Of a stretch of DNA of 64,000 nt, positions 1 through 8,975 are shown piece by piece (the stretch's first letter is position 1; the number at the start of each line of letters is the position of its first letter). Under the pieces are notes generated by a model. The model did no database searches, was not told the DNA's origin, and saw only the letters and a program-made list of their open reading frames with translations. Source of the stretch: Zunongwangia atlantica 22II14-10F7 (GTDB lineage Bacteria; Bacteroidota; Bacteroidia; Flavobacteriales; Flavobacteriaceae); NCBI RefSeq assembly GCF_002094855.1, contig NZ_ARYN01000001.1, positions 486,061 through 550,060 on the forward strand, written 5' to 3'. A program made the position numbers and the translations under genes.

Positions 1-1
1 T

Positions 2-517
2 TTTTATATGTTCCAAATGCATGGTTTAAAAGAAGTACATGCAGATCCTCATCCTGGGAATTTTCTTGTAGATAAGGCCGGAAAATTAATAGCAATCGAT
101 TTTGGTTGTATTAAAAAAGTGCCAGATGATTTTTATGTACCTTATTTCGAATTAGCTAAAAAGGAGAATATTAATAATCCTGAATTTTTCAACGAGAAAT
201 TATATGAGCTTGAAATATTAAGGGAAGACGATACCGAAACCGAGATTCGATATTTTTCGGCATTATTTCTTGAAATGCTGAATTTATTTACGAGTCCGTT
301 TCATTCAGAAACTTTCGATTTTTCAGATGAAGAGTTTTGGGATTCAATTACAAAACTTAGTGAAAAATATAGCAAGGACGAAGAGTTAAGAAAGATGAAC
401 GGGAATCGCGGAAGCAAGCATTTCCTTTATATCAACAGAACTTTCTTCGGACTTTATAACTTATTACATGATCTGGAAGCTAAAGTAGAGATTAATAGAT
501 TCCGTGATTACTTATAG
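2..517 (+). CDS. ABC1/UbiB-family atypical kinase-like protein, C-terminal part (5' truncated)
   Basis: The reading frame is open to the left window edge, so this is only the 3' part of a gene; the ATG at 8 is probably internal. It carries the family signature ADPHPGN at about residues 12-18 (counted from that ATG) and a metal-binding IDFG at 30-33, the kinase-like motifs of the ABC1/ADCK/UbiB family. UbiB members support isoprenoid quinone synthesis, and related flavobacterial proteins are annotated AarF/ABC1/UbiB; a link to menaquinone here is inference. The remaining ~130 residues are helical and acidic without further recognised motifs. A perfect 14-bp hairpin follows the stop codon. Confidence 0.8.
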   Translation, partial: FYMFQMHGLKEVHADPHPGNFLVDKAGKLIAIDFGCIKKVPDDFYVPYFELAKKENINNPEFFNEKLYELEILREDDTETEIRYFSALFLEMLNLFTSPFHSETFDFSDEEFWDSITKLSEKYSKDEELRKMNGNRGSKHFLYINRTFFGLYNLLHDLEAKVEINRFRDYL

Positions 518-546
518 TGTAATATTTTGATTTATTGGTTAGGTTG

Positions 547-581
547 AAAAGCGCAATTTCATTCTTCGAAATTGCGCTTTT
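547..581. terminator. Perfect 14-bp hairpin terminator after the ABC1 gene
   Basis: The arms 547-560 and 568-581 pair perfectly around a 7-nt loop, with A and T tracts at the stem base, so it could act in both directions. It sits 29 nt after the ABC1 stop codon. Confidence 0.7.
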
Positions 582-586
582 CTTAT

Positions 587-621
587 AAAAAAAGCCTTCT
601 GAAAATCTTCAGGAGGCTTTT
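587..621 (-). terminator. Rho-independent terminator of the S9 peptidase gene
   Basis: Arms 591-603 and 608-620 pair with one G-T wobble around a 4-nt loop. On the minus strand the stem is followed by a T run (A run at 587-593 on the plus strand), right after the S9 stop at 642. Confidence 0.7.
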
Positions 622-641
622 AAAATTATTGCCAGTTTTAT

Positions 642-3104
642 CTAATCTTGGATTTCTTCCTTAGTGGCTTTTACATCGGTTTTTGGTTTATTCTTTACAT
701 ATTTTTCTAACCATTCATCTTGCTCCCAAAGAACATGTAAAACAGATTCTTTCGCACTATAACCATGACTCTCTTTTGGTAGCATTACCAATCTGGCAGT
801 AGCGCCAAGACCTTTAAGGGCGTTAAAATAGCGCTCACTTTGCATAGGATAGGTGCCTGAATTATTATCGGCTTCTCCATGAATTAACAAAAGCGGAGTT
901 TTCATTTTATCGGCGTGCATAAATGGCGACATAGTATAATAAACTTCTGGTGCTTCCCAGTAATTTCGCTCTTCACTTTGAAAACCAAAAGGCGTTAAAG
1001 TTCTATTGTAAGCTCCGCTTCGAGCTATTCCGGCAGCAAATAAATCTGAATGTGATAATAGGTTGGCCACCATAAAAGCACCGTAGCTATGTCCACCAAC
1101 CGCAACACGATCTGGATCGATAAAGCCCATCTTATCTACAGCATCAATAGCCGCAGCCGCATTGTCTACCAATTGCTTCCTAAAAGTATCGTTTGGTTGC
1201 TCGTCACCTTCGCCAATAATTGGAAATGCAGCATCGTCTAAAACGGCATAACCTCTATTTACCCAATAAATAGGAGATCCGTAGTAAGGATAGGTAAAGT
1301 CGTTAGCATTGCTTGTATTTTGTGAAGCCGAATTTTTATCCTTGTATTCACGAGGATATGCCCACATGATCATAGGTAACTTTTCAGGATTTTCTTTATC
1401 GTAGCCAGCAGGTAAATAAAGTGTCCCATTCAATTCTAATCCATCTTCGCGTTTGTAGGTGATTACTTCTTTGCTTACTTCCTCTAAACTTTTAAAAGGA
1501 TTCTCGAAGCTGGTAATTTGTTGAAGCCCAATTCTCTTTTTAAGATTTCTTATGTAGTAATTTGGATACTCTGTAGAAGCTTCAATCCTTACCAGAATTT
1601 CTCCTTTGTCCATATCTATGGCCTCTACAATGGTTTCTTTTTTATCTTCAAAAGCAGATTGGTATAGTCTGTCTGTTTTTCCAGTGGATAAATCAATCTT
1701 ATCTATAAATGGATACTGTCCTTTTTCAGAAAATCCGTCACCAATTAAATAAGCATCTTTACTATCAAGTTCTAAAACATATCTTCCGTAGTCATTTTTA
1801 TGGGTTACAAAACTTCCTGGGTCACTGTAAACGTCCTGATAATTTCTATCAAAAAGAATTTTAGGATCTTTATTATTACCTGATGGATTTATAACATACG
1901 TTTTTCTATTTCTTGTATTCCACCAGTAATCCATGGCAATAGCGGTTTTATCGTCACCCCACATAATGCCGCTGTAGCGATTTATGGTTTTAAGGAAAGC
2001 TTTCCCTTCCCCTTTAAAAGGCGCTTCTAGCATAAAAACCTGGTCGCGATAATCTACTTCAACTTCAGGATCGCCACCATCTAAAGCCATGGCATAAACT
2101 AAGGTCGCTGGTTTATCTGCTCGCCAGTTTAAACTTCTTCGACCTTGCTGAGTAGACATAAAACCTTGTGGTAAATCTTCTAAAAGCGGTACGTCATTTA
2201 CCATATTTACCAGGCTGGCATCGTTTTTATAAACATTGGTTTCTGTAGGGAATCTATAATAAGGCACCAGGTAAGAAAATGGTTTTTTAATATGGCTAAT
2301 CATAACATATTCGCCATCTGGAGAAAAGCTAATATCATCATACATCTTTGCTTCCATCCATTCAGATTTATTTCCATCTAAATCTACTTTAACTAAAGAC
2401 GAGCGTGCTAATTGTTCAAAGTTGTACTCGTCGTTAGGATCTTTAAGTAAATCCTGGTACGTTCTATTTTGCGCTTCTTTACCATCGCTAACGCTAACAG
2501 TTGGTCCTGTTGGTACAGCCAAAGATTCGTCTATAAGATCTTTACGGTCTTCGGGCAACATTTTAATTAATACTGCTTCACTATCTTTAAACCAATTAAT
2601 GGTATTTCCCATATTGGCATTTAAAGTAGCATCAGTTAATTTTTTAGCTGTTGCAGATGCAATGTCTATAACCCATAATTCTACTCCGGTTTCAGTAGTT
2701 TGGGTAAAAGCAAGTTTCTTTTCGTCTGGAGACCAGCTAAGATTGGCAAGTCTCGGATTTTCTGGCAAACCTTTTACATCTGTAGGATTTTCAGCTTTTA
2801 CAGGTTTAATTTTAATATCTGTAAAGTAACTGGCACGGCTACTAATATTGGTTACCGGGTTAATACGTAAACCACCAAGGCGTAATTCTTTTTCGCTTAA
2901 TTCAGCAATTGTTTTGTACTGGTCACGATAAAGAAACAGCATTAAATCTCCTTTGCTGTTAATATAAGTTCCTGGTGCTAATGGTACATCTACTAAATCC
3001 AGAATAGGTTTTGGTGGTTTTTGATAAGTAAGATTTTCTTGTGCTGTACTGCTAAAAATAGAAGCGGCAAGACATAGAAAACAAAGGATGATTTGTTTTT
3101 TCAT
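642..3104 (-). CDS. S9-family serine peptidase (S9D, glutamyl endopeptidase-like), secreted
   Basis: An 820-residue protein with an N-terminal signal peptide (about residues 1-21, ending near STAQ), a beta-propeller-like middle (WSPDEKKLAFTQT and similar repeats) and a C-terminal alpha/beta-hydrolase domain. The catalytic triad is visible: Ser673 in GGHSYGAF, Asp746 in HGEADNN and His780 in ESHGYS. Prolyl oligopeptidase-family enzymes cleave short peptides; the sequence resembles the S9D branch (chloroplast glutamyl endopeptidase), so cleavage after Glu is possible but not shown. The start is the only ATG that precedes the signal peptide. It is transcribed alone, convergent with the ABC1 gene and divergent from the FabH-like gene. 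Confidence 0.9.
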   Translation of the reverse strand: MKKQIILCFLCLAASIFSSTAQENLTYQKPPKPILDLVDVPLAPGTYINSKGDLMLFLYRDQYKTIAELSEKELRLGGLRINPVTNISSRASYFTDIKIKPVKAENPTDVKGLPENPRLANLSWSPDEKKLAFTQTTETGVELWVIDIASATAKKLTDATLNANMGNTINWFKDSEAVLIKMLPEDRKDLIDESLAVPTGPTVSVSDGKEAQNRTYQDLLKDPNDEYNFEQLARSSLVKVDLDGNKSEWMEAKMYDDISFSPDGEYVMISHIKKPFSYLVPYYRFPTETNVYKNDASLVNMVNDVPLLEDLPQGFMSTQQGRRSLNWRADKPATLVYAMALDGGDPEVEVDYRDQVFMLEAPFKGEGKAFLKTINRYSGIMWGDDKTAIAMDYWWNTRNRKTYVINPSGNNKDPKILFDRNYQDVYSDPGSFVTHKNDYGRYVLELDSKDAYLIGDGFSEKGQYPFIDKIDLSTGKTDRLYQSAFEDKKETIVEAIDMDKGEILVRIEASTEYPNYYIRNLKKRIGLQQITSFENPFKSLEEVSKEVITYKREDGLELNGTLYLPAGYDKENPEKLPMIMWAYPREYKDKNSASQNTSNANDFTYPYYGSPIYWVNRGYAVLDDAAFPIIGEGDEQPNDTFRKQLVDNAAAAIDAVDKMGFIDPDRVAVGGHSYGAFMVANLLSHSDLFAAGIARSGAYNRTLTPFGFQSEERNYWEAPEVYYTMSPFMHADKMKTPLLLIHGEADNNSGTYPMQSERYFNALKGLGATARLVMLPKESHGYSAKESVLHVLWEQDEWLEKYVKNKPKTDVKATKEEIQD

Positions 3105-3242
3105 GGATAAGTTTTTAGAAGTTTTGTGTAACTAAGATAAGATATTCTGTAAAATGTTAATCTTTACTATATTGCAAGTCTAAGAATTTGGATATTTACT
3201 AAATTTAAGACAGAATTTTTCAATAATTTAAAAATAAACTGA

Positions 3243-4271
3243 ATGTATCAGTCTAAAATTGCCGGATTAGGAAAATATGTACCAGAGAACGTGATAACCA
3301 ACGATGATTTGTCTAAAATCATGGATACCAATGATGCATGGATACAGGAACGTACCGGTATAAAAGAAAGACGACATATTAAAAAAGGTGATGGCAATAC
3401 AACAGCAAGCATGGGTGCTAAAGCTGCAAAAATTGCCCTAGAAAGAGCAAATATTAGTAAAGACGATATCGATCTGATTGTATTTGCGACTCTTAGTCCA
3501 GATTATTATTTCCCTGGATGCGGAGTGCAGATTCAGGAAATGCTAGAGATACATACCTGCCCTGCTTTAGATATTCGTAACCAGTGTAGTGGTTTTATCT
3601 ATGGTTTAAGTGTTGCAGACCAGTTTATAAAAACAGGAATGTATAAAAATGTATTGCTAATTGGAAGTGAAAACCATAGCGGCGGCTTAGATTTTACAAC
3701 ACGTGGGCGCTCTGTTTCGGTTATTTTTGGAGATGGGGCAGGAGCAGCGGTATTAACCAGAAGCGATCATAATGGTCAGGGAGTTCTATCTACTCATTTA
3801 CATTCTGAAGGGAAGCATGCTTTAGAATTATCCTTAAAAGGGCCAAGTACCAATCATTGGGTTCCAGAAATTATTGCTGAAAATAAAGCGGCAGGAGATG
3901 AAAGCCAACTAGAAGATATTCCTTACTATCCTTATATGAACGGCCAATTTGTATTTAAAAATGCCGTGGTTCGTTTTTCTGAAGTTATTATGGAAGGATT
4001 AAAAGCAAACGGAATGGACGTAAGTGATGTCGATATGCTAATTCCGCATCAGGCAAATCTTAGAATTTCGCAATTCATTCAGCAGAAATTTAAATTAAGA
4101 GACGATCAGGTATATAATAATATTCAGAAATATGGAAATACAACCGCAGCGTCGATTCCTATTGCGTTAACTGAAGCCTGGGAAGATGGGAAGGTAAAAG
4201 AGGGTGATACAATTGTTCTTGCTGCTTTTGGTAGTGGGTTTACCTGGGCCAGTGCCGTGATCGAGTGGTAA
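3243..4271 (+). CDS. fabH: Beta-ketoacyl-ACP synthase III (FabH-type)
   Basis: A 342-residue thiolase-fold enzyme with the FabH catalytic triad: Cys115 (RNQCSGF), His269 (LIPHQAN) and Asn299 (YGNTTAAS). Such enzymes condense an acyl-CoA with malonyl-ACP, starting fatty-acid synthesis. The protein has an insert around residues 190-225 and diverges from housekeeping FabH (which usually lies with plsX and rpmF), so it may be a second KAS III paralogue with another acyl preference. It stands alone, with a strong bidirectional terminator after it. Family assignment is firm; the exact role is inferred. Confidence 0.85.
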   Translation: MYQSKIAGLGKYVPENVITNDDLSKIMDTNDAWIQERTGIKERRHIKKGDGNTTASMGAKAAKIALERANISKDDIDLIVFATLSPDYYFPGCGVQIQEMLEIHTCPALDIRNQCSGFIYGLSVADQFIKTGMYKNVLLIGSENHSGGLDFTTRGRSVSVIFGDGAGAAVLTRSDHNGQGVLSTHLHSEGKHALELSLKGPSTNHWVPEIIAENKAAGDESQLEDIPYYPYMNGQFVFKNAVVRFSEVIMEGLKANGMDVSDVDMLIPHQANLRISQFIQQKFKLRDDQVYNNIQKYGNTTAASIPIALTEAWEDGKVKEGDTIVLAAFGSGFTWASAVIEW

Positions 4272-4290
4272 AAAAATATATTGAAAATAT

Positions 4291-4317
4291 AAAAAAGCGG
4301 CTAAAAGCCGCTTTTTT
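4291..4317. terminator. Bidirectional terminator between the FabH-like gene and the small membrane-protein gene
   Basis: A 12-bp perfect stem (4291-4302 with 4306-4317), GC core flanked by six A and six T, 3-nt loop. It serves both convergent genes and overlaps the stop of the minus-strand gene. Confidence 0.85.
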
Positions 4318-4525
4318 AATTTAATGCTTTTAATGTCTTAAAGAATTTATAGAGACAAACTACACCTGCTGCTATAAAACCAATAGCGATAGCAAATTGT
4401 AGTTCATATTTTTGATAGTTTTCGTATAAACTTATTACGCGATAAGTGCCGTATCCCAATGAAAAAATACCAACAGCTAGATATGCGTAATTTCGGCCTT
4501 TAGAAGGCAATTTTTCTTTACTCAT
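4316..4525 (-). CDS. Small two-helix membrane protein
   Basis: A 69-residue protein with a short basic N-terminus (MSKEKLPSKGRN) and two predicted transmembrane helices (about 13-32 and 43-63). I recognise no function. Its ATG lies inside the last codons of the DUF2007 gene upstream (8-nt overlap), so the two are almost certainly co-transcribed and translationally coupled. Confidence 0.7.
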   Translation of the reverse strand: MSKEKLPSKGRNYAYLAVGIFSLGYGTYRVISLYENYQKYELQFAIAIGFIAAGVVCLYKFFKTLKALN

Positions 4526-4766
4526 GTTCAGCTACATCATTTGGGAATGTCGCTTTTACTATAGCGGCGGCTTCATCAAAATGACTTTTAATTACAAAAA
4601 GTTGAACCTGTCCTGGGATTCCACCACCAAATCCTGCTCTTAAACCAGATTCCATATCGTTTCTTACACGATTAGAAATTCCAGATTTATTAAATAATTC
4701 CTGTAAGTATTGGACGTTTACCTCGCTACCGGTGTAAACTCTTTCGTATGTTTCGTTAGTACTCAT
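4518..4766 (-). CDS. DUF2007-type putative signal-transducing protein
   Basis: An 82-residue soluble protein resembling the DUF2007 fold: an N-terminal strand (YERVYTGSEVNVQYLQELF), a helix, then an acidic/hydrophobic strand (GQVQLFVIKSHFDEA). DUF2007 is structurally similar to PII-like proteins, but no ligand or partner is established. It is the first gene of a two-gene unit with the small membrane protein that it overlaps by 8 nt, which hints that the pair works at the membrane. Confidence 0.7.
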   Translation of the reverse strand: MSTNETYERVYTGSEVNVQYLQELFNKSGISNRVRNDMESGLRAGFGGGIPGQVQLFVIKSHFDEAAAIVKATFPNDVAEHE

Positions 4767-4851
4767 AATTTCAATTTAAGAATTCTAAAATACAAAGATT
4801 GGGTATTTTAAATGCCTTATTTAATTAGAGTTTAACGTTATTTCTTAGCAT

Positions 4852-5589
4852 TTAAGCGTTGTAATATTTGCTGTCCCAAATCGATTCGCTAAAGTTTTTA
4901 CCCTTTTTAAAGCCATAAAAAATAGCCAGACCGCCAATCCATTTAAATACAAAAAATAAGATCATTAAAAATTCAGTTGTACTTTGCTGTCCGCCGTGTG
5001 CAAATATTTCCTGCGGAATTAAATAAGTGATTGCCAAGCTTAGCAGAAACATAGAAAAGATAAAATTCTCTAATTGTTTAAAAGGCCACATTAATAATTT
5101 CCTGAAGGGGTGAAGATCATTCCCCCATTTATGTACCAAATAGTAATAATCGTTACCCATTGGAGCCATTAATAAAGGATCGTCTGCATTTTCTAATTTA
5201 AATAATCTGGCAGGAGCGATAATTCTAAAACCAGAAAGACTGGTGCTGTGATCGTTTTCGAGTTTTCGAATCGCCATAATGGCTTCAAAAGTAATCTCAG
5301 CTTTAAAATAAGAAGAGCTTAGAAAACGTAGTCGGTAATCAATACATATTTTTTGAATATCACTAATATGGAAAATTCGGTTAGATTCAAGAAGGTTGAA
5401 ATTCAACGAATTCGAAGTACTTTTTTTATCGTTGTTTTCTAGCTTTTTCAGGATAGCTTCGTTTCTAAGCTCATTTTCGTTAAAAATAGCTTCAATTTCT
5501 TTCAGAAATAAATCCTCAGATTGTCGTTTGTTCCTGGATTTTAAAAGTTGCGTTTCAATGTTGGTTCGGGGAAAGTTCTTCATCATCAA
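4852..5589 (-). CDS. Conserved flavobacterial membrane protein of unknown function
   Basis: A 245-residue protein. The first ~160 residues are soluble and charged, with a conserved-looking block (SDIQKICIDYRLRFLSSSYF) and a GFRIIAPARLFKLE segment; two transmembrane helices follow near 172-191 and 206-225. No catalytic motif is evident. It has no close operon partner, as the DUF2007 gene starts 86 nt downstream of its stop. A second in-frame ATG directly after the first could also be the start. Confidence 0.6.
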   Translation of the reverse strand: MMMKNFPRTNIETQLLKSRNKRQSEDLFLKEIEAIFNENELRNEAILKKLENNDKKSTSNSLNFNLLESNRIFHISDIQKICIDYRLRFLSSSYFKAEITFEAIMAIRKLENDHSTSLSGFRIIAPARLFKLENADDPLLMAPMGNDYYYLVHKWGNDLHPFRKLLMWPFKQLENFIFSMFLLSLAITYLIPQEIFAHGGQQSTTEFLMILFFVFKWIGGLAIFYGFKKGKNFSESIWDSKYYNA

Positions 5590-5782
5590 TCACTTTGCAT
5601 ATGCCTCTAAAATATGTAATATCAGTTTAAATACCAATCTCTTAGCTGTTAATTGATAGATTTGGCTGTTGCTTCTTCGCTTTATACGTTTCTAAATGCC
5701 TGTTAAAATTATGTCTAAACTATGCTAAATCATTTTGGATTGCGAGGCAAAGCTGCTAATATGCAATAAAAATTCCCATATT

Positions 5783-6367
5783 ATGAAATTATTTAAATGG
5801 AGCGGACTTTTATCGATTTTGATTCTTTTTGCAAGTTGTGGCGGAAGTAAATCCACAGAAGTTGGCGAGAATCCAAAAGATCTTAAAAATTATTCGACTT
5901 ATGCATTTTTGCCCAATAAGAATAAAATAACCACACCAGGTTATAATAATGAAGAAATTAATACTGAAATAGTAAAAACCATAAACGAAAATATGGACGA
6001 TGAAGGTTATCGATATGTAGACGATCAGCCTCAGGTGTTAATTTATGTTCACACAATGTTTGATGATAAAGTTGAGGTTAATGCAGATCCTGTATATACC
6101 AGTTATTCGTATTATCGCCCAGATTTTTATATTGGTGATTATTACAGGCCTTTTATTTACAAGGATTATTATACCATTCAGCGAATTACCGGTGATAATA
6201 TTCAGCAGGTGCCTTATTCATCCAGATCTATTGTGATTGATTTTATAAACCGAAAAAACAACAAGATCATTTGGAGGGGAACAACCAATGAAGTTGAGAT
6301 CGACGATCGCAGAACAGAGCGCGATGTTAGAAAATATATCGATCAGATATTTAAACAATTTCCGTAA
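5783..6367 (+). CDS. DUF4136-type lipoprotein
   Basis: From the ATG at 5783 the protein is 194 residues with a clear lipoprotein signal (MKLFKWSGLL..., lipobox LFASC, Cys19), which is why I prefer it to an ATG 48 nt upstream. The mature part resembles DUF4136 (FLPNKNK near the start and a C-terminal IIWRGTTNEVEID block). Family members are envelope lipoproteins of unknown function. The tyrosine-rich stretch around residues 115-135 is low in complexity. It is monocistronic, followed by a 19-bp hairpin shared with convergent pheT. Confidence 0.75.
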   Translation: MKLFKWSGLLSILILFASCGGSKSTEVGENPKDLKNYSTYAFLPNKNKITTPGYNNEEINTEIVKTINENMDDEGYRYVDDQPQVLIYVHTMFDDKVEVNADPVYTSYSYYRPDFYIGDYYRPFIYKDYYTIQRITGDNIQQVPYSSRSIVIDFINRKNNKIIWRGTTNEVEIDDRRTERDVRKYIDQIFKQFP

Positions 6368-6387
6368 TCATGATAATGAATACTGAA

Positions 6388-6429
6388 AAAAATAAAGGCT
6401 GAAATTCGATAATTTCAGCCTTTATTTTT
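6388..6429. terminator. Bidirectional terminator between the DUF4136 gene and pheT
   Basis: A perfect 19-bp stem (6388-6406 with 6411-6429) with a CGAT loop, flanked by A and T tracts. Nearly the same hairpin occurs at 31463-31506 with its GGC/GCC pairs swapped. Confidence 0.85.
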
Positions 6430-6450
6430 ATAAAATTTTTTCTTCGGAAT

Positions 6451-8877
6451 TTATCGTAGTTCCGCTTTCAATTCGTTTTCGAAACGGTACTGAAGTTTAT
6501 TCATAATCTTATCGATTTGCTTATCAGTCATCGTTTTGTTTTCATCCTGAAAAGTAAAACTTACCGCATAACTCTTTTTGCCTTCCGGAAGATTATCACC
6601 CTGGTACACATCAAAAAGATTTACTTCTTTAAGTAATTTCTTTTCAGTTTGTGTAGCAATAGTTTCAATTTCAGCATACGAAATCGCTTCATCTAAAAGT
6701 AAAGCGAAATCACGTCGTACTGCCGGATATTTAGGGATGTCAACAAATTTATTAGATTGGGTTTTAGCAATTTCGATTACTGCATCCCAATTAAAATCTG
6801 CAAATAAAACTTCCTGATCGATATCAAAATGCTTCAGGATCGATTTTTTTATTACTCCGAATTCTACCAACTTCGCTTTTGCAGAACTTAGCATTAAACC
6901 TTCAGCAAAAATATCAGATTTAGATGCTCCAGATTTCAGGTTTTTAATTCCTAATCTTTGGAAAACTGCCTCAATCACTCCTTTTAAATAAAAGAAAGTT
7001 CCTTTTTGTGCAGCTGCATTCCAGCTTTCAGTAGATCTATCACCGCTCACAAATATCGATAAGTGCTTGTTCTCTACACGACCGCTAACGTAGCTGTGAT
7101 AGGTTTTACCAAATTCGAAAAGTTTGAGATCTCTTCTTTTTCGATTTAAATTATATCGAATACTTTCTAAACCACTAAAAAGCATCGATTGTCTCATTAC
7201 TGAAAGATCGCCACTAAGCGGATTCAGCATTTCAACATTGTATTCACTTTTTAACTGCTCGGTAAGTTCTATATGCGATGGCGAGGTTAAAGAATTTGCC
7301 ATCGTTTCATAGAATCCCTGCCCAACTAGTTGATTAGCGATTATATTTTGAAGTTTATAATCTTCGAATTTCGATGAAATAGAAACCGAAGCGTTAAATT
7401 TTTCGTTGAATTTTATATTGTTGTAACCGTAAACTCTAAGGATCTCTTCGATAACATCAGATTCTCGCTGAACGTCTACACGATAAGAAGGAATGGTTAA
7501 TCCCATCCCGGTTTCGGTAACATTGTTCACTCGAATTTCTAATGAAGCTAAGATCGATTTGATGGTTTCTTCTTCAAGATTCTCACCGATTAGTTTGTTT
7601 ACTTTATCGAAGGTTAAGAATACCTGGAAATCTTCGATTTTCTTAGGATAAAGATCGTCGATATCGCTGGTAATTTCTCCGCCGGCCAACTCAGTAATTA
7701 AAAGAGCGGCACGTTTTAAAGCATATTCTGTAATGCTAGGATCGATGCCACGTTCAAACCTAAAAGAAGCATCGGTATTTAAACCATGTCTTTTAGCAGT
7801 TTTACGAACGTTAACCGGATTAAAATATGCACTTTCTAAGAAAACCTGACTGGTATTTTTTGAAACACCGCTATGTAAGCCACCAAAAACTCCGGCAATA
7901 CATAGTGGTTTTTCTTTATCACAAATCATTAAATCTTCTTCGTGAAGTTCTCTTTCAACTTCGTCTAAAGTGGTAAATTTTGTGCCGGCTTCTACCGTTT
8001 TTACATGAATTTCGTGACCTGCAATTTTTGATGCATCAAACGCGTGTAGCGGTTGCCCAAGCTCGTGCATTACATAATTTGTAACGTCTACTATATTGTT
8101 TTTAGGTGAAAGACCAATTGCTTTAAGACGGTTTTGTAACCATTTTGGAGATTCACCAACTTTTACATCGCTAAGGGTAATTCCGCAATAACGTGGAGCT
8201 AAAGAGGAGTCTTCCACAAAAATAGGAATTCTTAGGCTACGATTATCTACATGAAAATTACTAATAGAAGGAGTAATAAGCTCTAAAGTTTTGCTGGTTT
8301 GCTGGTAACCTGCTTTTAGGTCTCTGGCTACACCCCAGTGGCTCATGGCATCGGCGCGGTTTGGCGTTAATCCAATTTCAAAAACCTTATCATTTTCAAC
8401 CTCAAAAATTTCAGCAACAGGTGTTCCCGGGATAAGATCTGCATCCATCACCATAATTCCTTCGTGGCTGCTACCAACTCCAATTTCCTTTTCAGAACAA
8501 ATCATTCCAAAGCTGCTTTCGCCTCTTATCTTTCCTTTTTTGATTTGCCATTCTTCACCTTTTTCATCGTAAAGAACAGTTCCTATTGTGGCAACCGGAA
8601 CTTTTTGTCCCGCAGCAATATTTGGCGCACCACAAACTATTTGTACTTCTTCACCATTACCAATATTTACTTTAGTAATGTTAAGTTTATCTGCATTTGG
8701 GTGTTTCTCGCAACTTAGTACGTGGCCAACCACAATACCTTCTAAACCACCTTTTACACTTTGGAAACTCTGAATTCCTTCAACCTCTAAACCAAGATCG
8801 GTTAGTAATTCGCCGGTTTTTTCGGCATCTTCAGGAAGTTTTATAAATTGTTTTAACCAGTTGTATGAAATCTTCAT
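6451..8877 (-). CDS. pheT: Phenylalanine--tRNA ligase beta subunit
   Basis: An 808-residue beta chain of the alpha2-beta2 synthetase that charges tRNA-Phe. Domains in order: N-terminal region (MKISYNWLKQF), EMAP/YtpR tRNA-binding OB fold (about 40-155), B3/B4 editing domain (about 210-390), B5 (about 410-480, ending VQRESDVIEEILRVYGYNNI), the catalytic-like core, and a C-terminal ferredoxin-like anticodon-binding domain (from about 715, KYPAVRRDFALLLD). Length is normal for the family. pheS is not adjacent, which is common in Bacteroidota. A consensus TAnnTTTG promoter box lies 21 nt upstream of the ATG. Confidence 0.97.
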   Translation of the reverse strand: MKISYNWLKQFIKLPEDAEKTGELLTDLGLEVEGIQSFQSVKGGLEGIVVGHVLSCEKHPNADKLNITKVNIGNGEEVQIVCGAPNIAAGQKVPVATIGTVLYDEKGEEWQIKKGKIRGESSFGMICSEKEIGVGSSHEGIMVMDADLIPGTPVAEIFEVENDKVFEIGLTPNRADAMSHWGVARDLKAGYQQTSKTLELITPSISNFHVDNRSLRIPIFVEDSSLAPRYCGITLSDVKVGESPKWLQNRLKAIGLSPKNNIVDVTNYVMHELGQPLHAFDASKIAGHEIHVKTVEAGTKFTTLDEVERELHEEDLMICDKEKPLCIAGVFGGLHSGVSKNTSQVFLESAYFNPVNVRKTAKRHGLNTDASFRFERGIDPSITEYALKRAALLITELAGGEITSDIDDLYPKKIEDFQVFLTFDKVNKLIGENLEEETIKSILASLEIRVNNVTETGMGLTIPSYRVDVQRESDVIEEILRVYGYNNIKFNEKFNASVSISSKFEDYKLQNIIANQLVGQGFYETMANSLTSPSHIELTEQLKSEYNVEMLNPLSGDLSVMRQSMLFSGLESIRYNLNRKRRDLKLFEFGKTYHSYVSGRVENKHLSIFVSGDRSTESWNAAAQKGTFFYLKGVIEAVFQRLGIKNLKSGASKSDIFAEGLMLSSAKAKLVEFGVIKKSILKHFDIDQEVLFADFNWDAVIEIAKTQSNKFVDIPKYPAVRRDFALLLDEAISYAEIETIATQTEKKLLKEVNLFDVYQGDNLPEGKKSYAVSFTFQDENKTMTDKQIDKIMNKLQYRFENELKAELR

Positions 8878-8897
8878 CTAAGTAATTTTACAATCTA

Positions 8898-8928
8898 CAA
8901 AGATAGTATTACCAATTATTTTGGCATA
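8898..8928 (-). promoter_or_regulatory. Probable pheT promoter (Bacteroidota type)
   Basis: On the minus strand a TATCTTTG box (8898-8905), an exact match to TAnnTTTG, lies 19 nt after TATG (8925-8928), a 3/4 match to the TTTG -33 element. It is correctly placed for pheT. Confidence 0.5.
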
Positions 8929-8975
8929 ATCTAAGGTTTGTAAAATTCACACAGATTTTTAGAAGTTTTCCAGAA

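Noticed and set aside
5657..5664. TAGATTTG, an exact TAnnTTTG match upstream of the DUF4136 lipoprotein gene
   Set aside because: No -33 element at the right distance and it would imply a ~115-nt leader; a chance match in AT-rich DNA is likely.
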